A stretch of 64,000 nucleotides of DNA from Flavobacterium sp. SUN052 (GCF_028867935.1 NZ_JAPQNS010000001.1:1550001-1614000); one strand, 5' to 3'. Positions 27,343 to 36,660 are shown, counted from the first letter of the stretch. A program made the numbers and translations. The notes: a model not told the origin generated them from the sequence alone.

Positions 27343-28665
27343 ATGAAAGCTTGGCGACAACCTAACTTGACTGACTCCCTGCCAGAGTCGCATAGTACTG
27401 TTCGGATTCCTCATAATGGTGGGTTCTGGCGCACTCTTGCCGCCTATGCTGGCCCTGGGTTACTGATAGCCGTAGGGTATATGGACCCTGGTAACTGGGC
27501 TACTGACATTGCAGGCGGCTCTCAATTTGGCTATAAGCTGTTGTCGGTAATCTTGATCTCTAATCTCTTTGCTGTGCTTTTGCAACATCTGTCGCTTAAG
27601 CTCGGCATTGCAACAGGTCGTGATCTGGCTCAGGCCTGCCGCGATAGCTACTCCCGACCAGTATCGCTGTTTCTTTGGGCACTAGCCGAAATTGCTATTG
27701 CCGCCACCGACCTTGCCGAAGTTATTGGCTCTGCCATTGCGCTTAACCTGTTGTTTGGATTACCCTTACCCGTCGGTGTGGCCTTTACCGTGCTTGACGT
27801 TTTTCTGCTGCTTTACCTGCAACAAAAGGGATTCAGAGTGATTGAGAGCATTGTGGGTGCCTTGATTCTTATTATTGTCCTTTGCTTCGGCTACGAAATG
27901 CTCCTGGCTCAACCCAATGTGCGGGAATTAATGGGTGGACTGGTGCCGCACAAGGAGATTGTTACCACACCCGGAATGCTCTACGTGGCCATCGGGATTT
28001 TGGGCGCTACCGTGATGCCGCACAATCTCTACCTGCACTCAAGCATTGTACAAACGCGCAACTTCGCCCGCACCGACGAGGGACGCACGCAGGCCATTCG
28101 GTTTGCTACGATCGACTCTACGGCTTCGTTATCACTGGCTTTTTTTATCAACGCAGCCATTCTTATTCTGGCTGCTGCCACCTTCCACTTTTCGGGAAAC
28201 CAGAAAGTGGCCGATATAAATGATGCGTACAAACTTCTTGATCCACTACTGGGTGCCACTGCGGCCAGTATCGTGTTTGGCGTGGCCTTATTGGCATCAG
28301 GTCAGAATTCAACACTCACGGGTACCATAGCTGGTCAAATTGTGATGGAAGGATTTCTCAACCTGAAACTGAAACCTTGGGTACGGCGTCTCGTGACCCG
28401 TTTGGTCGCGGTTGTTCCAGCCATGATTGTAGCTATCCTGTACGGCGAACGTGGCACGGCTGAGTTGTTGGTGTTGAGCCAGGTAATTCTGTCGCTCCAA
28501 CTAAGTTTCGCGGTTGTCCCCCTTGTCCGTTTCACCAGCGACCGGCTCAAAATGGGCCGCTTTGTCAACCCACTTTGGATTACGATAACCTCATGGATCG
28601 TGGCTGGTATTATCATCGCGCTAAACGGGTATCTATTGTGGAATACAGTTAAATGGATGTTTTAA
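27343..28665 (+). CDS. mntH: Nramp-family divalent metal:H+ symporter
   Basis: 440 residues with 11 predicted membrane helices. The metal-site motif in helix 1 is visible as [22 protein letters not shown] (DPGN), and the helix 6 motif as [19 protein letters not shown] (MPHN). These are diagnostic for Nramp proteins, which import Mn(II) and Fe(II) with protons. Divergent from the DtxR/MntR regulator and downstream of its palindrome, so expected to be induced under manganese shortage. A perfect 16-bp hairpin follows the stop. Confidence 0.96.
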   Translation: MKAWRQPNLTDSLPESHSTVRIPHNGGFWRTLAAYAGPGLLIAVGYMDPGNWATDIAGGSQFGYKLLSVILISNLFAVLLQHLSLKLGIATGRDLAQACRDSYSRPVSLFLWALAEIAIAATDLAEVIGSAIALNLLFGLPLPVGVAFTVLDVFLLLYLQQKGFRVIESIVGALILIIVLCFGYEMLLAQPNVRELMGGLVPHKEIVTTPGMLYVAIGILGATVMPHNLYLHSSIVQTRNFARTDEGRTQAIRFATIDSTASLSLAFFINAAILILAAATFHFSGNQKVADINDAYKLLDPLLGATAASIVFGVALLASGQNSTLTGTIAGQIVMEGFLNLKLKPWVRRLVTRLVAVVPAMIVAILYGERGTAELLVLSQVILSLQLSFAVVPLVRFTSDRLKMGRFVNPLWITITSWIVAGIIIALNGYLLWNTVKWMF

Positions 28666-28695
28666 GGTTTGATTGTTCTCAACTGTAGTATTCAA

Positions 28696-28732
28696 ATAAC
28701 AAAGGCCACTCTATTGGAGTGGCCTTTGTTAT
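28696..28732. terminator. Bidirectional terminator between mntH and glnA
   Basis: ATAACAAAGGCCACTC (28696-28711) pairs perfectly with GAGTGGCCTTTGTTAT (28717-28732) across the 5-nt loop TATTG. It lies between two convergent genes and can serve both; U-richness is modest. Confidence 0.85.
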
Positions 28733-28753
28733 GAACTATCAATCAAGTTATTA

Positions 28754-29776
28754 CTAAACCATTACGTCGGCAGTTTTCACCGTTTGGATAATGCGTGAAG
28801 CTACTTTGTATGGATCAGCAGCTGAGTTTGGCCGACGATCTTCTAACCAGCCCTTCCAGCCGCGTTCTACCGTTGCGATAGGGATACGGATTGAGGCACC
28901 ACGGTCAGATATACCATACGAGAATTGGTCGATTGACTGTGTCTCGTGCTTACCGGTCAAACGCAGGTGGTTGTCGGCACCGTACACTGCAATGTGTTCA
29001 GCCACAACGGGAGCGAATGATTGGCAAATAGCGTCGTAAACTTCTTTGCTACCCGACGTACGGAGGGCCGTGTTCGAGAAGTTAGCGTGCATACCTGAAC
29101 CATTCCAATCGGTGTCGCCCAGGGGTTTGCAATGCCAGTTAATGGCAACATTATATTTTTCACCGATGCGCTCTAACAGGTAGCGAGCTACCCAGATTTC
29201 GTCACCAGCTTGTTTAGCACCTTTAGCGAAACACTGGAATTCCCACTGACCAGTGGCTACTTCAGCGTTGATACCTTCTACGTTCAAACCAGCATCGAGG
29301 CACACATCAAGGTGCTCTTCAATGATATGACGTCCGTAGGCATTCATTGCCCCTACTGAACAGTAATAAGGACCTTGTGGACGAGTCGGGAAGCCTTCTT
29401 TTGGAAAACCCAGTGGTTTATCAATTGTAGTATCCCATAGGAAATACTCCTGCTCAAAACCGAACCAAAAGTCATTATCATCATCATCAATCGTTGCCCG
29501 ACCATTTGACTCATGGGGTGTACCGTCGGCGTTCAACACTTCGCACATAACGAGGAAACCGTTCTTGCGCTGTGGATCAGGGCAAACATATACAGGCTTC
29601 AACAGACAATCTGATGAGCCTCCAGGAGCCTGCTCCGTTGAAGAACCGTCGAATGACCACATATCAGCGTCCTCTACTGAACCAGAGAAATCGCTCACGA
29701 TTTTTGTCTTAGAACGGAGACTTTGAGTGGGCTTGTATCCGTCAAGCCAGAGGTACTCGAGTTTGCACTTTGCCAT
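28754..29776 (-). CDS. glnA: Glutamine synthetase type II (eukaryote-like, beta-grasp form)
   Basis: 340 residues, far shorter than GSI (about 470) or GSIII (about 700). GSII signatures are clear: LEYLWLDGY at the start, WSFDGSSTEQA, FGFEQEYFL, EGINAEVATGQWEFQ, DWNGSGMHANFS, NHLRLTGKHET and LEDRRPNSAADPY. It makes glutamine from glutamate, ammonia and ATP. GSII is the eukaryotic type and is also found in several Bacteroidota and actinomycetes. The long upstream AT-rich region suggests regulated transcription; no GlnB or other nitrogen gene is adjacent. Confidence 0.96.
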   Translation of the reverse strand: MAKCKLEYLWLDGYKPTQSLRSKTKIVSDFSGSVEDADMWSFDGSSTEQAPGGSSDCLLKPVYVCPDPQRKNGFLVMCEVLNADGTPHESNGRATIDDDDNDFWFGFEQEYFLWDTTIDKPLGFPKEGFPTRPQGPYYCSVGAMNAYGRHIIEEHLDVCLDAGLNVEGINAEVATGQWEFQCFAKGAKQAGDEIWVARYLLERIGEKYNVAINWHCKPLGDTDWNGSGMHANFSNTALRTSGSKEVYDAICQSFAPVVAEHIAVYGADNHLRLTGKHETQSIDQFSYGISDRGASIRIPIATVERGWKGWLEDRRPNSAADPYKVASRIIQTVKTADVMV

Positions 29777-30200
29777 GGTATATAAACGGGGTAAATGTTA
29801 GGTTTTGTTGTGGCCGACCAAATGATCTACTGGCAAATGTAGCATCAGACAAGATAAAAATGAAGTCAAAATGAAATTTACCTTACTATTTTTGGCAAGT
29901 TTGTAGAAAATTCATACTTATCATTTGGATTCTACAATAAACCCCAAAACATTCTTCGGAATTTGTAGTTTTCCGGCATCAACCTCTTTTTTTATTTATA
30001 ACAAATTTAATATTAGAACGCCCATAAATCCATCCCTTAACAAGAACGATTTTATAAAACTAGATACGAAATAGCCCATTTTATATCCGTTGCCGCTGAT
30101 CCTCGTTTCAGGCCATACCCCACCAATTATGTAGTATTATCAATTTGTGAAACTTATCTTTGAAGTTGCATTGAATTAGTATTATTCTGTATAACCACCG
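29777..30200. other. 424-bp AT-rich divergent intergenic region (glnA / LtaS-like)
   Basis: No open frame or RNA gene was recognised. It holds candidate promoter boxes for both sides: on the minus strand TACATTTG at plus-strand 29835-29842, 58 bp before the glnA ATG (TTTG about 25 nt upstream, slightly too far), and on the plus strand TATCTTTG at 30155-30162, 38 bp before the LtaS-like ATG. The middle part (29940-30080) is rich in A/T runs and could bind regulators. Nothing palindromic stands out. Confidence 0.5.
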
Positions 30201-32060
30201 ATGATCTCCCGTTTATTCTGGCTGCTTCTTTACTGGCTCAGCTGGGCGTTCTGGCTCGAAATGAACCGGGGCCTGTTTCTAGCCTACCAGTATATGAAAG
30301 GAGCAGCTGCAGACCTCTCTATATGGCCGGAAATTCTTCTACATGGCCTTCGCATGGATCTCTCGGTTGCGGGTTATCTTAGTCTGATTCCCGGATTGGC
30401 ATTGGCTTTTTTTCCTTCACGCTGGTTGTTATCGTTTTTCTCGCGTTATACCGCCCTATTTCTGATCGTAGTCAGTTTTATGACTACTGTCGATATGGAA
30501 ATTTACCGGGCCTGGGGATTCCGGCTCGACACCACGCCCTTTCGGTATCTTAAAACACCAAACGAGGCAATGGCTTCGGTCAGTTCGTCGCCTTTGGGGT
30601 GGCTGACGTTAGTTTTGATAGGGTTAATTGTAGTGGGCATCCTGTGCTTTGGCCAGGTTAACCGGTTGGCTTCAGTTGTTTTACGACCCTCTCCTCGCTG
30701 GGTTTTCGTGCCTATGATTCTGGCTACCGCGCTGCTCATCATTCCTATTCGCGGTGGTCTTCAACTGGCTCCCATGAATGTGAGTGCGGTGTTCTTCTCG
30801 CCCATGGCTTTTGCCAACCATGCCGCAATCAACCCGCAGTGGAATTTTCTGTTCTCAGTATTGGAAAAAACCGACGATCAAACTAACCCATTCGACTATT
30901 TACCCGAACCCGTTGCCCAGCAGGCTGTTCAATCGCTGTATGATCCGGGGACTCTAAACCCATCGTCACATAGGGTAGGATTGAACCCATCAAATACTCC
31001 GTTCCTTTCTCAGAACCGACCCAACGTGCTACTTATTGTTTGGGAGAGTCTCACGGCCAAAGTGGTTACGAGGTTGGGGGGGCGCCCCGGCATTACGCCC
31101 AACTTCGATAAACTATGCAAGGAGGGGCTGCTTTTTACCAATTATTACGCGAGTGGTGACCGTAGTGAGAAAGGTTTGATTGCGCTTTTGAGTGGGTTCC
31201 CGGCTCAACCACTTACCTCTATAATGACCGTACCCCAAAAGTCGGCCAAATTGCCAACGCTGGCGGGTACGCTCCGTCAGGCGGGTTACCAGACGTCCTT
31301 TTATTATGGGGGTGAAACCGAGTTCGCCAATATCCGCTCGTATCTCTTTCACAGCCAATACGACCGGATTGTCTCCAAACCCGACTTTCCGTCCGAAACC
31401 TGGAATTCCAAATGGGGTGCCCACGATCATATAGTATACGGACGCCTGCTTCAGGACTTGAGCCGACAGCGACAACCTTTTTTCACTACGCTGTTTACCC
31501 TGAGCAGTCACGAGCCATTTGAAGTACCTATGTTGCCCGTTGCCGTACCCGGTGCCGATGAGGAAAACCTGTTTCTGAACGCGCACTTTTATGCCGACAA
31601 AAGTTTAGGAGAATTTATTGCGCAGGCCAAACAGCAACCCTGGTGGGCGAATACACTCGTTATCATTGTGGCTGATCACGGTCACCGAATGCCGACAATT
31701 GGCCCTAACAAAACGGAAGAATTCCATATCCCGATGCTCTGGCTGGGCGGGGTTATCAAACAAGCAGGTATAATCAATGAGGTAGCTTCGCAAACCGACT
31801 TACCAGCTACGTTGCTTCATCAATTACACCTCAACGCCAGCCCCTTTCGCTGGAGCCGCAATCTGTTCGACGTAACCCGCCAACCCTTTGCCTATTTTGC
31901 GTTTCACAATGGATTCGGTTTTGTGCGGCCGGGCCGTGCTTTAGTCTACGACAATGATGCCCGGCAAGTGATAGAGCAACATGGGCTGGTTTCGGACACG
32001 GATATAAAAACGGGGCAAGCCTTCGAAGAAGTCAGCTTCGGCGACTACTTGTTGAAGTGA
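30201..32060 (+). CDS. LtaS-like sulfatase-fold phosphoglycerol/phosphoethanolamine transferase
   Basis: 619 residues: five N-terminal membrane helices (about residues 1-190) and a large periplasmic alkaline-phosphatase/sulfatase domain. The metal-site Glu282 (IVWESLTAKVV), the nucleophile region SGDRSEKG and ADHGH near 491-495 are visible. In LtaS the nucleophile is Thr; here the equivalent position appears to be Ser322. Family members transfer glycerol phosphate or related groups from phospholipids to surface polymers or lipids. Bacteroidota lack classical lipoteichoic acid, so the acceptor is probably a lipid or glycan; unresolved. Monocistronic. Confidence 0.87.
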   Translation: MISRLFWLLLYWLSWAFWLEMNRGLFLAYQYMKGAAADLSIWPEILLHGLRMDLSVAGYLSLIPGLALAFFPSRWLLSFFSRYTALFLIVVSFMTTVDMEIYRAWGFRLDTTPFRYLKTPNEAMASVSSSPLGWLTLVLIGLIVVGILCFGQVNRLASVVLRPSPRWVFVPMILATALLIIPIRGGLQLAPMNVSAVFFSPMAFANHAAINPQWNFLFSVLEKTDDQTNPFDYLPEPVAQQAVQSLYDPGTLNPSSHRVGLNPSNTPFLSQNRPNVLLIVWESLTAKVVTRLGGRPGITPNFDKLCKEGLLFTNYYASGDRSEKGLIALLSGFPAQPLTSIMTVPQKSAKLPTLAGTLRQAGYQTSFYYGGETEFANIRSYLFHSQYDRIVSKPDFPSETWNSKWGAHDHIVYGRLLQDLSRQRQPFFTTLFTLSSHEPFEVPMLPVAVPGADEENLFLNAHFYADKSLGEFIAQAKQQPWWANTLVIIVADHGHRMPTIGPNKTEEFHIPMLWLGGVIKQAGIINEVASQTDLPATLLHQLHLNASPFRWSRNLFDVTRQPFAYFAFHNGFGFVRPGRALVYDNDARQVIEQHGLVSDTDIKTGQAFEEVSFGDYLLK

Positions 32061-32062
32061 TT

Positions 32063-32095
32063 TTTTCGACAGGATTACAGGATAAAAAGGATTTT
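32063..32095 (+). repeat. Left 33-bp inverted repeat of the GxxExxY cassette
   Basis: Starts 3 bp after the LtaS-like stop codon and contains CGACAGGATTACAGGAT followed by AAAAAGGATTTT. Exact inverse of 32620-32652. With the right copy it could also fold the intervening transcript into a long hairpin. Confidence 0.9.
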
Positions 32096-32144
32096 CTCTT
32101 TAGGATTCATGCAGAGTCAGACAAGAGGCCAATAGCCTACATAT

Positions 32145-32528
32145 TTACACTCCCCCCTTATTGACTTGGAACCGATATTTTCGTTTGACAGTAACAGAAG
32201 TGCCAAAATTGATAAGTAGACCTACATCTTTTTGAGTTCCGGTCAAATAGCTAACAACTTGCGCTTCATGCTTTGGATGTAAACTTTCAACAGCTTTCAA
32301 CTCGACAATAATTTCGTTATCGACTAGTAGGTCAGCGTAAAAGTCGCCAACCACTTCATCATCATAAAACACGGGGATTGGGAATTGATTCTCTACACTA
32401 ATACTTCGTTTATGAAGTTCAATAACCATCGCATTTTCATACACTTTCTCTAAAAAGCCTGGCCCTAACGTATTGTGTACCTTAAAAGCGGCAGCAATAA
32501 TTTGCTCAGTAATGGTTTGATATTGCAT
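32145..32528 (-). CDS. GxxExxY-family protein, PD-(D/E)XK nuclease-like
   Basis: 127 residues. The family motif is Gly24-Glu27-Tyr30 (PGFLEKVYENA), and the nuclease-like core shows Asp66 (YADLLVDN) and Glu76-x-Lys78 (IIVELKAVE), the PD-(D/E)XK pattern. Known members are common in Bacteroidota, Leptospira and cyanobacteria and have no established function; they have been grouped with PDDEXK_3 nuclease-like proteins. It is the only gene in a 590-bp segment bounded by perfect 33-bp inverted repeats, which suggests a selfish or co-mobilised unit. Starts at the ATG at 32528. Confidence 0.9.
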   Translation of the reverse strand: MQYQTITEQIIAAAFKVHNTLGPGFLEKVYENAMVIELHKRSISVENQFPIPVFYDDEVVGDFYADLLVDNEIIVELKAVESLHPKHEAQVVSYLTGTQKDVGLLINFGTSVTVKRKYRFQVNKGGV

Positions 32529-32619
32529 AAGTTAAGTATAACCCTGGTGGTTCGGCCAAGATACTGCAACAAGATCAACAAGCTCTGTATCTATTCAAAA
32601 ATTCCCTCTACAGCAAACC

Positions 32620-32652
32620 AAAATCCTTTTTATCCTGTAATCCTGTCGAAAA
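32620..32652 (-). repeat. Right 33-bp inverted repeat of the GxxExxY cassette
   Basis: Reads AAAATCCTTTTTATCCTGTA and on to GTCGAAAA; exact reverse complement of 32063-32095. It ends 101 bp before the mtaB start and upstream of the mtaB promoter box. Confidence 0.9.
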
Positions 32653-32723
32653 CCTGTGCCTTTATCTGGTTGGTTCGCGGTACCCGTGAGTCCACTTGTC
32701 AAATTAATCCAGCTTAAATTTTG

Positions 32724-32731
32724 TATTTTTG
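32724..32731 (+). promoter_or_regulatory. -7 promoter box of mtaB
   Basis: TATTTTTG fits TAnnTTTG and lies 21 nt before the ATG at 32753. The nearest TTG (32696-32698) is 25 nt upstream, a little far. A transcript starting here would exclude the in-frame TTG at 32729 as start codon. Confidence 0.5.
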
Positions 32732-32752
32732 CAAGCCAATTGGCCGGAAATC

Positions 32753-34105
32753 ATGAAAAAAGTTGCCTTTTATACACTTGGATGCAAATTGAATTTCTCT
32801 GAAACCTCAACGATCGGGCGGATGCTCGAAACCCAGGGTTATCAGCGGGTGGAGTTCAATCAGCAGCCAGATATATTCATCATCAATACGTGTTCTGTGA
32901 CCGATAATGCCGACAAGAAATGTCGGAAAATTGTCCGCGAGGCTCAGAAGATCAATCCTGATGGGTACGTGGCAATTTTGGGTTGTTATGCCCAACTAAA
33001 GCCGCAGGAAATTGCAACTATCCCCGGCGTTGATGCAGTCTTGGGGGCAGCCGAAAAATTCCGGCTTCATGAACTGATTGATACGTTTGAAAAAGCGCCG
33101 ACCGGTCAAGCGCGCGTGTTCAACTCAAATATTGAGGATGTTATCGACTATCACGCTTCCTATTCACTGAACGACCGAACTCGTACCTTTCTGAAAGTGC
33201 AGGACGGTTGCGATTACCCCTGCTCTTATTGTACTATTCCGTTAGCACGGGGTAAAAGTCGCTCCGATACCGTAGCTAACGTGGTACGTGCCGCCCACGA
33301 AATAGCTAGCCGTGGACGGTCGGCCGCTGCCGTGAAGGAGATAGTCCTGACCGGTGTAAACATCGGCGATTTTGGGCTGAGTGATGGAACTGGACTCGCA
33401 ACTACCCGAAGAGAAACGTTCCTTGATCTGATCCGTGCCCTGGATGAGGTTGAAGGTATCGATCGATTCCGTATTTCGAGTATCGAGCCCAACCTGCTCA
33501 CCGACGAGATTATTGCCTTTGTGGCCCAGTCGAAGCGGTTTGTACCGCATTTCCACGTGCCGTTGCAGTCGGGAGCCAATACGGTCCTGGGCCTGATGCG
33601 TCGGCGGTACAAACGCGAACTGTATGCGGAGCGGGTAGCCAAAATAAAAGAACTCATGCCGCATGCCTGCATTGGCGTCGATGTGATTGTGGGGCACCCC
33701 GGCGAAACGAATGCTCTGTTCCGTGAGACTTATGAGTTTCTGAATGAGCTACCCATTTCGTACCTCCACGTCTTCACCTATTCGGAGCGGCCGAACACCC
33801 ATGCCCTCACCATTCGGCCCGTGGTATCGGCTTCGGCACGCGCCGAACGGTCCAAGATGCTGCACATTCTGTCGGACAAGAAACGCCGGGCTTTTTACGA
33901 AAGTCAGGTCGGCCGCGATGCAGTCGTGTTGTTTGAAGAAGATGTTACCCAGGGATTGATGCAGGGCTTTACCGAAAACTACGTCCGCGTCGTTGCGAAG
34001 TATGACCCCTTACTCATCAACGAGACAATGCCGGTACTGCTAACGGGTGTCAATGCCGACGGGCTGATGGAAGTAGAAGAAGTTCAGGCATTGGTGGCGC
34101 ATTGA
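32753..34105 (+). CDS. mtaB: tRNA (ms2t6A37) methylthiotransferase MtaB
   Basis: 450 residues of the radical-SAM methylthiotransferase family. The N-terminal UPF0004 domain (VAFYTLGCKLNFSE, cysteine in TCSVTDNADKKCRK, CYAQ) supplies one 4Fe-4S cluster; the radical-SAM CxxxCxxC is Cys153, Cys157 and Cys160 (GCDYPCSYCTIP); the C-terminal TRAM domain spans about 380-445. It adds a methylthio group to t6A37 of tRNAs reading ANN codons. 'LGCKLNFSE' and 'DNADKKCRK' separate MtaB from MiaB and RimO. Monocistronic with its own promoter box. Confidence 0.94.
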   Translation: MKKVAFYTLGCKLNFSETSTIGRMLETQGYQRVEFNQQPDIFIINTCSVTDNADKKCRKIVREAQKINPDGYVAILGCYAQLKPQEIATIPGVDAVLGAAEKFRLHELIDTFEKAPTGQARVFNSNIEDVIDYHASYSLNDRTRTFLKVQDGCDYPCSYCTIPLARGKSRSDTVANVVRAAHEIASRGRSAAAVKEIVLTGVNIGDFGLSDGTGLATTRRETFLDLIRALDEVEGIDRFRISSIEPNLLTDEIIAFVAQSKRFVPHFHVPLQSGANTVLGLMRRRYKRELYAERVAKIKELMPHACIGVDVIVGHPGETNALFRETYEFLNELPISYLHVFTYSERPNTHALTIRPVVSASARAERSKMLHILSDKKRRAFYESQVGRDAVVLFEEDVTQGLMQGFTENYVRVVAKYDPLLINETMPVLLTGVNADGLMEVEEVQALVAH

Positions 34106-34180
34106 AAAATGTGAGTCGTTCAGCATTCAGTCGATTGTCTGTTAATTGATAACTGCTGCAATTTTTCCTCCCTCCCTCCG

Positions 34181-34188
34181 TATCTTTG
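34181..34188 (+). promoter_or_regulatory. -7 promoter box of hisG-hisD
   Basis: TATCTTTG, a perfect TAnnTTTG, 26 nt before the hisG ATG. The preceding pyrimidine-rich CCTCCCTCCCTCCG replaces the usual spacer; no TTG at the ideal distance. No leader peptide with His codons was seen. Confidence 0.6.
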
Positions 34189-34214
34189 CGGCCTGATTTT
34201 CCGCTTGCATTCTG

Positions 34215-35078
34215 ATGTCAAAAACCCTACTTCGCGTTGCCCTTCAAAAATCCGGGCGACTGAGTGAAGACTCGTACCAACTATTCAAAGAGTGCGGTAT
34301 CCGTTTCGATTACGGCACCGGCAAACTCAAATCTGTTTCCTCCAATTTTCCCGCTGAATTCCTGTTTTTGCGCGACGACGATATTCCCGGCTACGTGGAA
34401 GATGGCGTGGCCGACCTCGGTATTGTGGGCGAAAACGTGGCCGTCGAAACAGGTCGGGATGTGCAAACCGTTCATAAACTGGGCTTCTCGAAATGCCGCC
34501 TGTCCATTGCCATTCCGCGTGGCGAAACCTATAACAGTCTTAGCGACCTAGAGGGTAAGAATATTGCTACCTCCTACCCGCGCTTGTTAGGTGACTACTT
34601 GGCTGGAGAAGGCGTAAAAGCTCATATTCACGAAATCAGTGGATCGGTGGAGATTGCTCCCAGCATTGGGCTGGCCGAAGCCGTATGCGATATTGTGAGT
34701 TCGGGGAGTACGTTGCTGAGCAATGGCCTTCAGGAAGTAGAGACTATTTTCCGCTCTGAGGCCATCATGATTGCCAACAATGACTTGAGCGTCGACAAGC
34801 AAACACTCCTTGATAAACTGCTGTTCCGAATCAAATCCGTCCAGGCAGCTAAAAACAATAAATACATTGTTCTGAATGCGCCTAATAATGCTCTCGATCG
34901 CATTACGGCTTTGTTACCCGGTATGAAAAGCCCAACTGTAACACCGCTTGCCACGGAAGGATGGAGTTCAGTCCATTCGGTTTTGAACGAAAACGAGTTC
35001 TGGGAAAACATCGAAGCCATCCGCGCAGCCGGTGCCCAGGGTATTTTGGTGATTCCGATTGAGAAAATGATCTATTAA
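34215..35078 (+). CDS. hisG: ATP phosphoribosyltransferase, long form
   Basis: 287 residues, the long (HisG_L) type that needs no HisZ. Landmarks: LRVALQKSGRLSEDSYQLFKECG at the start, DLGIVGENVAVE, GFSKCRLSIAIP, the PRPP-binding stretch EAVCDIVSSGSTLLSNGLQEVE, and the C-terminal ACT-like regulatory domain (about 210-287) that binds histidine for feedback inhibition. It condenses ATP and PRPP, the first step of histidine synthesis. Its stop shares one base with the hisD start (TAATG). The other his genes probably lie elsewhere, as no hisC or hisB follows. Confidence 0.97.
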   Translation: MSKTLLRVALQKSGRLSEDSYQLFKECGIRFDYGTGKLKSVSSNFPAEFLFLRDDDIPGYVEDGVADLGIVGENVAVETGRDVQTVHKLGFSKCRLSIAIPRGETYNSLSDLEGKNIATSYPRLLGDYLAGEGVKAHIHEISGSVEIAPSIGLAEAVCDIVSSGSTLLSNGLQEVETIFRSEAIMIANNDLSVDKQTLLDKLLFRIKSVQAAKNNKYIVLNAPNNALDRITALLPGMKSPTVTPLATEGWSSVHSVLNENEFWENIEAIRAAGAQGILVIPIEKMIY

Positions 35079-36355
35079 TGCAAATTATCCCCTTTCCCAC
35101 CCGTTCCGAATGGCCCGCTTTGCTGGCGCGTCCCATGCAAGCAAACGCCCAGATTGAGCGCATTGTCGCCCCGATTCTCCAGCAGGTGCGGGAACAGGGC
35201 GACGCAGCGCTGATCGAGTTGACGCAACGCTTCGATAACGTTGATTTGAATACAACTGGCCTCGCCGTTTCGGCGGATGAACTTGATACCGCCGAAGACC
35301 AGTTGAGTACGGAGTTGAAGGCGGCTATCCATCAGGCCTATGCGAACATCCGCACGTTTCACGAAGCGCAAAAACAGCCTATTCAGAAGATTGAGACAAT
35401 GCCCGGCGTTACTTGCTGGCGCAAAAGCGTGGGTATCGATAAAGTTGGTTTGTATATTCCGGGCGGCACGGCTCCGCTGTTTAGCACAGTGCTTATGCTA
35501 GGCGTTCCAGCGCAGCTGGCCGGATGCCGCGAGGTAGTTTTGTGTACACCCGCCACCCACCCTGCTGTATTTTTTGCGGCTAAACTGGTGGGCGTGACAA
35601 AGGTTTTTCGGGTAGGGGGCGCTCAGGCCATAGCTGCCATGGCCTACGGAACGGAGACAGTACCGCAGGTTTACAAAATCTTTGGGCCGGGTAACCAGTA
35701 TGTCACAGCCGCCAAAATGCTGGTGGCAAAAGAAGGTATGGCTATTGATATGCCCGCCGGACCCAGCGAAGTAGCCGTTTACGCCGACGATACGGCCATT
35801 CCAGCGTTTGTCGCGGCAGATTTGCTTTCGCAGGCTGAACACGGGGCCGACAGTCAGGTTCTGCTCGTTTCGACCAGCAAAAAACTGGTTTCAGCTGTTA
35901 ACCTTGTTCTGGATACCCAAATGAGCCGCCTGCCCCGGCGCGATATGGCTGCCAAAGCCATTCAAAACAGCAAGGCGATTCTGGTTGATACCGACGCAGA
36001 TGCTATTGACCTACTCAACCAATATGCTGCCGAACACTTGATTTTGAGCGTTCAGGATGCCGAAACAGTAGCCAACAGCATTACGAATGCAGGGTCCATT
36101 TTCTTAGGCAACTACACCCCCGAATCAGCGGGTGACTATGCTTCAGGAACCAACCACACCCTACCGACCAACGGTTTCGCGCGAGCCTACAGCGGTGTGT
36201 CTCTGGATAGTTTTGTCAAGAAAATAACCGTTCAATACATTTCGCCTGACGGCTTACGGGTACTTGGTCCCGTAGTAGAAGCTATGGCCGAAGCCGAATC
36301 GCTGGATGCTCACAAACGAGCCGTCAGTATCCGGTTGTCACAACTAGAGGGGTAG
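35078..36355 (+). CDS. hisD: Histidinol dehydrogenase
   Basis: 425 residues of usual length. Visible motifs are CWRKSVGIDKVGLYIPGGTAPLFSTVLMLGVPAQLAGC, FRVGGAQAIAAMAYGTETVPQVYKIFGPGNQYV, DMPAGPSEVAVYADD, LLSQAEHGADSQVLLV (zinc ligands and catalytic His region) and GDYASGTNHTLPTNGFARAYSGVSLDSF. It oxidises histidinol to histidine with two NAD+ in the last two steps of the pathway. Translationally coupled to hisG by a 1-base overlap. Confidence 0.97.
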   Translation: MQIIPFPTRSEWPALLARPMQANAQIERIVAPILQQVREQGDAALIELTQRFDNVDLNTTGLAVSADELDTAEDQLSTELKAAIHQAYANIRTFHEAQKQPIQKIETMPGVTCWRKSVGIDKVGLYIPGGTAPLFSTVLMLGVPAQLAGCREVVLCTPATHPAVFFAAKLVGVTKVFRVGGAQAIAAMAYGTETVPQVYKIFGPGNQYVTAAKMLVAKEGMAIDMPAGPSEVAVYADDTAIPAFVAADLLSQAEHGADSQVLLVSTSKKLVSAVNLVLDTQMSRLPRRDMAAKAIQNSKAILVDTDADAIDLLNQYAAEHLILSVQDAETVANSITNAGSIFLGNYTPESAGDYASGTNHTLPTNGFARAYSGVSLDSFVKKITVQYISPDGLRVLGPVVEAMAEAESLDAHKRAVSIRLSQLEG

Positions 36356-36390
36356 TCGTTTGCTATAGTAAATCAAAACTCCCTAAATCT

Positions 36391-36660
36391 ATGCCTGTCA
36401 TTTCTATGTTTTATGGGTTGCTTGTTTCGATGTATTACTTCGACAATAAGCAACATAAACTACCACATATACATGTAAAATATGGCGAGCTAGAAAGCGT
36501 TTTTACCATTGCAGATGGTACGTTATTAGAAGGTCATTTACCTAAAAACAAGATCAAACTGGTAGAAGCGTGGATAGAAATTCACCGCGAAGATTTACTC
36601 GCCGATTGGCAATTAGCAATTTCAGGACAACGTATTTTCCCAATTGATCCCCTAAAATAA
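36391..36660 (+). CDS. DUF4160 family protein
   Basis: 89 residues with the DUF4160 pattern: MFYGLLVSMYYFDNKQHKLPHIHVKYGE, then ADGTLLEGHLPKNKIKLVEAWIEIHREDLLADWQLA. The HxPHIHV segment and the terminal helix are diagnostic. It overlaps the DUF2442 gene by one base; these two families are found together in many bacteria and have been suspected to form toxin-antitoxin-like pairs, without clear proof known to me. It sits 35 bp after hisD but is probably a separate accessory unit. Confidence 0.88.
   Translation: MPVISMFYGLLVSMYYFDNKQHKLPHIHVKYGELESVFTIADGTLLEGHLPKNKIKLVEAWIEIHREDLLADWQLAISGQRIFPIDPLK

Larger units (their letters stand above)
32063..32652. mobile_element. Cassette bounded by 33-bp perfect inverted repeats, carrying a GxxExxY gene
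   Basis: Positions 32063-32095 and 32620-32652 are exact reverse complements over 33 bp. Each end is built from three ATCCT units (read on the plus strand from 32623: ATCCTTTTTATCCTGTAATCCTGTC-like). The 524 bp between them hold a single gene for a GxxExxY protein on the minus strand. No transposase is present and no target-site duplication was obvious. A passenger element mobilised in trans, or a conserved repeat-flanked gene, are both possible; the mobile call is inference. Confidence 0.5.
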
